Positions 58,564 through 64,000 of a stretch of 64,000 bases of DNA are shown here, in pieces. Made by a program: the position numbers and the translations under genes. Every line of letters starts with the position of its first letter. Positions within the stretch are counted from its first letter, which is position 1. The notes under the pieces were generated by a model, which worked only from the letters and a program-made list of their open reading frames with translations, was not told the DNA's origin and did no database searches. The DNA comes from Smittia aterrima (lineage: Eukaryota; Arthropoda; Insecta; Diptera; Chironomidae), in NCBI GenBank assembly GCA_033063855.1, contig CP093829.1, positions 2,614,243 to 2,678,242 on the forward strand, given 5' to 3'.

Positions 58564-60278
58564 GCTAATAAAGAAAAGTTCATAAATAATCTTCAAAATG
58601 TTTATTTATTCAATTCTAAGCTCTTGTGTCTTAGTCACCTGTTTACAAGTAACCGCAAGTTTACTTTAAACAAATTTATTTTCGTGTAAGTGAAACAATC
58701 AACGAATGAAGCAATGAGCTGTCGGCGACTTTTTACAAGCTCTCGTTTGATGTGGTGCCGACGAAAGTTTATGAGCTACATTCGCAAACGGACGATGACG
58801 ACAGAAAGCCGCAAGTTCGCAATCAACTCGAACACAATTAATCCTCAGACATGATAGTGACGTTAAACGAAATGAAAGTCGGTAAAATTAATTTTCTTCC
58901 TCCACAGAAGCTGCTGAAACTCGATCTTCTTCTATCTCTCCCTTCTGTGATCGCACCGAAAGTCAAAAGAAGAAAAAAATTGTTATTCGATCTCGGCCCT
59001 CGTCACTGATGGAAAGAGAACGAAATCAAAAAGTTGCTTTGTCATTAGTTTCTAATTATTTAGTGAAAAAAATATCATCGACAGTTAGGCAAGAAAAAAC
59101 TCAAAAATGTTCAGATGGGAAGTTTAATTTGAACGTGATCAGTTTCGACGAGTTTTAATTTATTGAACGAAACTTGAAAACTGTTTCCAGTTTCATTTAC
59201 ACTTCAACTGATCTCACTTGAGCAATAAAAGTTCCATCGTTGAGCGACCAATGATTTCTCTCACTGTTTGGTTTGACGATTTCACAGAACATTTCGCATT
59301 TTACGGCTGCAGTAACTCACATGCTTAGTTCCATTTAAAACTGAATTCTAAGTGAACAGGATCGATGAAGGTTTGACTTCTCTACTGCAAATATTCTCTT
59401 TCGTCCCGTCCATGGCAGCAACGAGAACGAGAAGAAAGTCAAAGTCATAAAGCTCAATCATAAAAATGATTACGAATGATTTGTCCTTGCCTCGTTTTCA
59501 TGGATCAGTGATTTATTGTTTTATGGCGTTGAAGGCTGAAGATTTGCATTCTAAGTCGAAGTTTATTTTTCTAGCGACCGAAGAGTGTAAGCAAATGTCT
59601 CTTTAAGGATTCTTCAGCCAATTGGAGAAGAATTAGCTCCTGCTGAGAAGAAGGTCACAACATTATTGGATTTTGCTTTTCCTCTCTGCTTTTCACGAAA
59701 AACTACTCAAACAAATATTTCGTTCCGAATAATTGAAACGAATGAGATTCTTCACGTTGAGTTGTTGGTAACGACAAAATATCTTTGTGTCCATTCCTGA
59801 CAAATATTTTCACAATATTGAGCCTTTATTATGTGATAATTGCTAAACTAGAAGCGATGAGAGATTCTGCGAAGAATTCAAGGAGAACTCAACTAAGATC
59901 GCCGCTTGAGTTGACAAGGCAGGAGTCGCAATGTCGGTGAAACGACGATTAAGCTGTGAAATCAATTTTCTTCCATGGAAGCAGTTTCTGAGGGTTCCTT
60001 TCGAGCATTGAAACAAGTTGCAGAAGGAACTTCAAGGTTGAAAGCTACTCGATCATGCTGATTTAAGATTTCTTACTTTTTCAATAAACAAATCGTTGAA
60101 TCTGAGTCGTAAAAGTTTTGCAAATGATCTCTCATCAATGCGTCGTTGAAATAAGTAAATAAAATCAACTCAAACAAGACCGCAAGTCAGATCATAAACA
60201 AAGATGATTCCCCTTTTTCTTTAAAGCATAAAACCATCATTGAGGTGAGCAAGTCTTCAAAATAATAATTTTTATTAA

Positions 60279-60479
60279 TTTATTTATTCACACCCCGCAA
60301 TAAAAGTCGACACGAAAGTCAACCTGAGCACAAGAGAATTGCTGAACCTTCGTTGGAGTGAAGGAAAGAATCGTTTCGCCTTTGAAATTCGTTTGTCTCG
60401 CTTTAACCAACGCGTTCGTTCCATGCAAGTTGTTGTTGAAAATGGGCGTTTCAACTTACTGTTCAGGTCTCTACTTTGA
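60279..60479 (+). other. ATG-less open frame upstream of the paired-domain gene, unit 3
   Basis: Same peptide as 33918-34118. Confidence 0.25.
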
Positions 60480-60801
60480 CTCTGACGATTCAGTTTAGGA
60501 GTTCGAGTCGACAGAGGCACAAAAAATATTTATGAGTTTCTCGTTACAACTTTAATTTAGTTTTTCGAGTGCCTTCATCGTGGTCGGACGTAAAAAAAAG
60601 TAATTTTCTGGCTTCTTCTTCTTTGCGGTGGATTCATTGAAGTTAACTTAGTGATCGAGAAATCGAAAGAAAAAAAATATTTAAAGTGAAAAGAATTTTA
60701 AGAAACTTTTTAAATAAAAAGAAAACTAAAAGTGAAAAAAGTCATTCGAGGACATTTAAGGAATTGCATAAAAATATTTTATGTTTGCGTAAATGATAAA
60801 T

Positions 60802-63078
60802 ATGACGATAACGAACAGCTTCCCGATGAATTCAGCAATGCGGCCAATTTACAACGGGTTCCAACTGCAAGGTGAGTGTCGATCGTTTAGTGCAGAAGCC
60901 GACGATAATCGCGATTAGATTTGCTGATAAAAATAATAATTTGCACCTTCCGTCGATGTTCGCGCTGTTCTTACAAATCAAAAGTTTTAATTCTTTATGC
61001 TCAATCGTTGCGCAATGAATGGAATGTTTCACAATTGATAAAGCGACGGCGAGAAGTCTCGTTTCATTTAAGATTTCATTTGGGTTCATAATTGAAAGCC
61101 AACTTGACCCAATCTCAGTGTTAATGAACCTCTCAATCTTCCCTCTTCAAAAATTATTTCTTTGACAAATTGCTCAATTAAATGGACACATTTAGGATTC
61201 TCTGTGTCTCCTTTCGTCTTCTTCTGACTTCTCTTCGGGAAAATTTATGGCACTGAGTTGCTTCTTGGATTCAAAGTCATTAGGCAAAGGACGAAGAAGT
61301 TTGAAAGGGCGAAAGCCAGAGCCAAAGTCAATGGACAATTTACAAGAAGTCAACTGAGAGAAAAGCGTAAAATTGCAAATTTTCTGGAGAATCATTCGAA
61401 TGATAATGGCAGCACAAGAGAACTTTATTGCACCAGCACCGCAATAAATCCATAAACAAGAAATTTTTCAAGCTAAGTTGGTCGTTTATGTGTTTATGGC
61501 TCTTCAACGTCACTACCTGATTGTGCATTGCGATGCTTTTTTACAGTAGATTTATGATGAATTGGTTTTGAGGGCACTTCCAGAAATATTTTCACTTAAC
61601 TCTGCACATGTGAGGAAGGAAAGTTTTCCAAGAAAATTCTGAATGAACTTTGAAAATATTTTTGTGAGAAAATAATTTTATTTTCATTTTCTTAGGTGAC
61701 ATGTCAGCAGGCCAAGGAAGAGTCAATCAACTTGGCGGTGTGTTCATCAATGGTCGTCCACTTCCATCAGCGATTCGTTTAAAAATTGTTGAACTTGCTG
61801 CGTCGGGTGTTCGTCCATGTCAAATATCTCGAAATCTTCGAGTATCTCACGGATGTGTCTCGAAAATTTTGAACCGTTATCAGGTGAGAAAAGAGAGCTC
61901 AATAATTAATTAATTTCTAAACTAAATTCAATTTATTTTTCAACAGGAAACGGGAAGCATTCGTCCCGGTGTAATTGGCGGTTCAAAGCCAAGAATCGCA
62001 ACTCCCGAGATCGAGAACCGAATCGAAGATTACAAGAAGGAAAATCCAGGTATTTTTTCATGGGAAATCCGCGATCGTTTGATTAAAGAAGGCATTTGTG
62101 ATCGTTCAACGGCTCCGTCTGTCAGCGCGATCTCCCGTCTTTTGCGTGGACGTGACGACGATAGGAGAACACAGAACGGTAATTTTTAAATGCAGCTTAT
62201 TTAACGGGGGGAGGGAGTGAGAGCCTGAAAATCCAATTAATCTTCTTCTTTTCCACTCGCCTTCGGTCGATTCCTTTTGATCCGGATTGATCGAAAATGA
62301 GTTCTTTAGCACTTTGCATGAAACAAAAGCGATCAAGGCCTTATTCCTTTGTTGGAATCACTTGTGCTGCTGCTGCTTATCCTTCTCTCGACTTGTTCAT
62401 TTCTTTCGGAAACGAAGGTGCCAAGAATGATTTGTGTAAATCTCATTTTCTTTTGTTGATTATTATTAATGACTCTTTTATGGAAGCGGCTTGTGGAAGT
62501 TTATCCAGAGAGAGAAAAAAAGCCGAGAAGGCACATTAGAATAAGAAAGGCGCAAAATGATGAATTGAAAGTCAAGCGGGAGGAAGAGAGTGTGAGACGC
62601 TAATGTTGCATGTAAAAGCAGAATGAAAATAATAATTATTGAGCCTCGAGCTTGAGAAAGAGAAAAGTTGTGGGTCCGATAGTTAAAGTCAAGTAGCTCG
62701 AGATGGAAATCTAATTTATCTAAAAGAAATAATGTTGATCACAAGAAAACAAAAACTTGATTGACTTGGGAACGATCAGTAACTTACGATCATTCACGAA
62801 AAACTATTCAAAGCAAAAATGCGATTACAAAACTCTTCGATCAATCCTTCAATCGATTCTAATAAAGCGAGAAACAATTACATGGGAAAACGTAATTAAT
62901 CATAAGAAAGAGCGGCAAGCAACATAGAGACTCATGACTCGACGAGTTCGTTTTGTTGGCTGATTCTTAAAGGAGACGAGACTCCCGTTGTTTCATCAAT
63001 AAATTAGAGAAATTATCAATTTCCGTTTCTCTTACAGGTGAAAATCACGCTTTGAATGAAGTTTGTAGAAGAAGATAG
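60802..63078 (+). CDS. Homeodomain-less paired (Prd-type) gene, copy 3
   Basis: Exons 60802-60871, 61696-61883, 61947-62178 and 63038-63078. The paired domain is identical in protein sequence to copies 1 and 2. The C-terminal exon differs: GENHALNEVCRRR, with Lys to Asn and Arg to Cys, so the tail is evolving more freely than the DNA-binding domain. AATAAA lies at 63152. Intron 3 is slightly shorter through small deletions (for example near 62224). As in the other copies, a TAG ends the frame about 20 residues after the paired domain. Confidence 0.88.
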
Positions 63079-63584
63079 GAGAATATTGTGACTTATCGAT
63101 TCATGTGAACGACGATCTCAACATTTCAAGTGACCAAAGACTGTTTTTATGAATAAATAAAATTTATTTAAATATTCACTTTAGTGAAGAAAAGATTTTT
63201 TTAAATAAAAATAAAATGATTTTGATGATTTCGTAAAACGACAAAAGTGTTTTAATTCTTGTGTTTTTTCTTTATTGACGATTCAAGCTTACAGCATTAT
63301 CTCATGATATGATGGTTTTATCACGAGTTGGGTATTTATTACAGCTCAATTGTAAGTTTGAAAGCTCATTTCAAAGCTTTATTTCGTCGTTACTGAATTT
63401 TCTTGCGAAGCGTAAAGATTTTCTTACTTTTTCAAATCGAATTGCTAAAAATTATTCACGGCAAGTTATCGAGTTTGAGTTTGTGATTTTCTTATCAGTG
63501 TGAATCCGGCCAACGATTTTTTAATGAATGAAAATATTTCAGCACCGATGTAACAAAAGTTCACGGATTAAGGTTCTAGTAAAC

Positions 63585-63680
63585 GTTCTGCCAAACTAAA
63601 TTCAGAGTCAATAATAGCTCAGAATCTAAGCGTTTGATAATTTGTCATACAGTAGAAGTGTGGGTTCGATTCCCAAAAAG
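63585..63680 (+). ncRNA. Plus-strand tRNA-like element a, unit 4
   Basis: A box TAGCTCAGAATCTAAGCG and B box GTGGGTTCGATTCCC at 63660; T-run from 63721. Confidence 0.45.
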
Positions 63681-63874
63681 TATAATGTGATATTTTAAAA
63701 CTGTACTTGAAACTGTACTCTTTTTTTTTTGTAAAAACTATTTAAACTTATTTATTTTTCCAAATTAACCTGCAGTTAAACATTTATTTTAGTTTTCTTG
63801 ATTCGAATCATAAATTGTAATTCGTAAGGCTGGCGAAAAATTTGGTTTATTTATTTGCAAAACATTTAAGTAAA

Positions 63875-63972
63875 CGTTCTGCCAAACTGATCTCCAAGTG
63901 TTTATTAGAACTTAAGCGATTGACAATTTGAATTGATCAAACGGAAGAAGCATGGGTTCGAATCCCATAATA
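63875..63972 (+). ncRNA. Plus-strand tRNA-like element b, unit 4
   Basis: Same leader and T-arm CATGGGTTCGAATCCC at 63951. The downstream region is cut by the window end. Confidence 0.4.
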
Positions 63973-64000
63973 TTAAAAATATGTTAATTTATAATATTAA

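Larger units (their letters stand above)
50484..63359 (+). repeat. Tandem array unit 3 (about 12.9 kb)
   Basis: Same order again; the gene exons are displaced 12,897 bp from unit 2. It lacks the Helitron-like insertion and has a 1.95-kb calpain block. Shared variants show units 2 and 3 closer to each other than to unit 1 (for example the single silent difference in paired-domain exon 2). Confidence 0.92.
63360..64000 (+). repeat. Tandem array unit 4, first 640 bp only
   Basis: Starts like units 2 and 3 and includes both plus-strand tRNA-like elements, then runs off the window. At least a fourth unit start therefore exists beyond the third gene. Confidence 0.9.

Overview
The window is nuclear DNA of an animal, most likely an insect and probably a dipteran. 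It is AT-rich, has short GT-AG introns (57-165 bp) next to long ones, and carries recognisable orthologues of the arthropod genes Msp-300 (nesprin) and paired (prd). The species cannot be fixed from the sequence; a midge-like lower dipteran is only an inference.

Region 1 (1 to about 15.7 kb, minus strand) is the 5' end of Msp-300. Two alternative first coding exons (15699-15030 and 13204-12703) both end in phase 1 and both fit the same calponin-homology exon (9012-8678). That exon is followed by the rest of the CH pair (8620-8192) and two very large exons of spectrin-like helices (8131-5561, and 5395 to beyond the window start). The last exon has reading-frame breaks near 750, 816 and 2072. 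The 3.7-kb intron 9013-12702 holds five evenly spaced tRNA-like elements, each followed by a T-run on its own strand. From 15.7 to 20.1 kb I see no gene.

Region 2 (about 20.1 kb to the window end, plus strand) is a tandem array of a 13-17 kb unit: three full copies (from about 20119, 37028 and 50484) and the start of a fourth (63360). Each full unit ends in a four-exon gene (CDS 34442-36741, 47899-50195, 60802-63078). It encodes a 176-residue protein with a complete Prd-type paired domain that stops about 20 residues later, so it has no homeodomain. The three paired domains are identical in protein sequence. Each unit also carries plus-strand and minus-strand tRNA-like elements and a block of broken calpain protease gene pieces. 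The calpain block lies between two direct copies of a 190-bp unit sequence and contains AT-rich palindromes, fold-back inversions and a shared 60-bp module. Unit 1 has a larger calpain block with an LTR-like remnant. Unit 2 alone has a 937-bp Helitron-like insertion with mini- and microsatellites.

Overall, Msp-300 and the first paired-domain gene are head to head, and the notable biology is recent serial duplication of a truncated paired gene. The calpain pieces and tRNA-like elements travel with the duplication and are probably not functionally linked to it.
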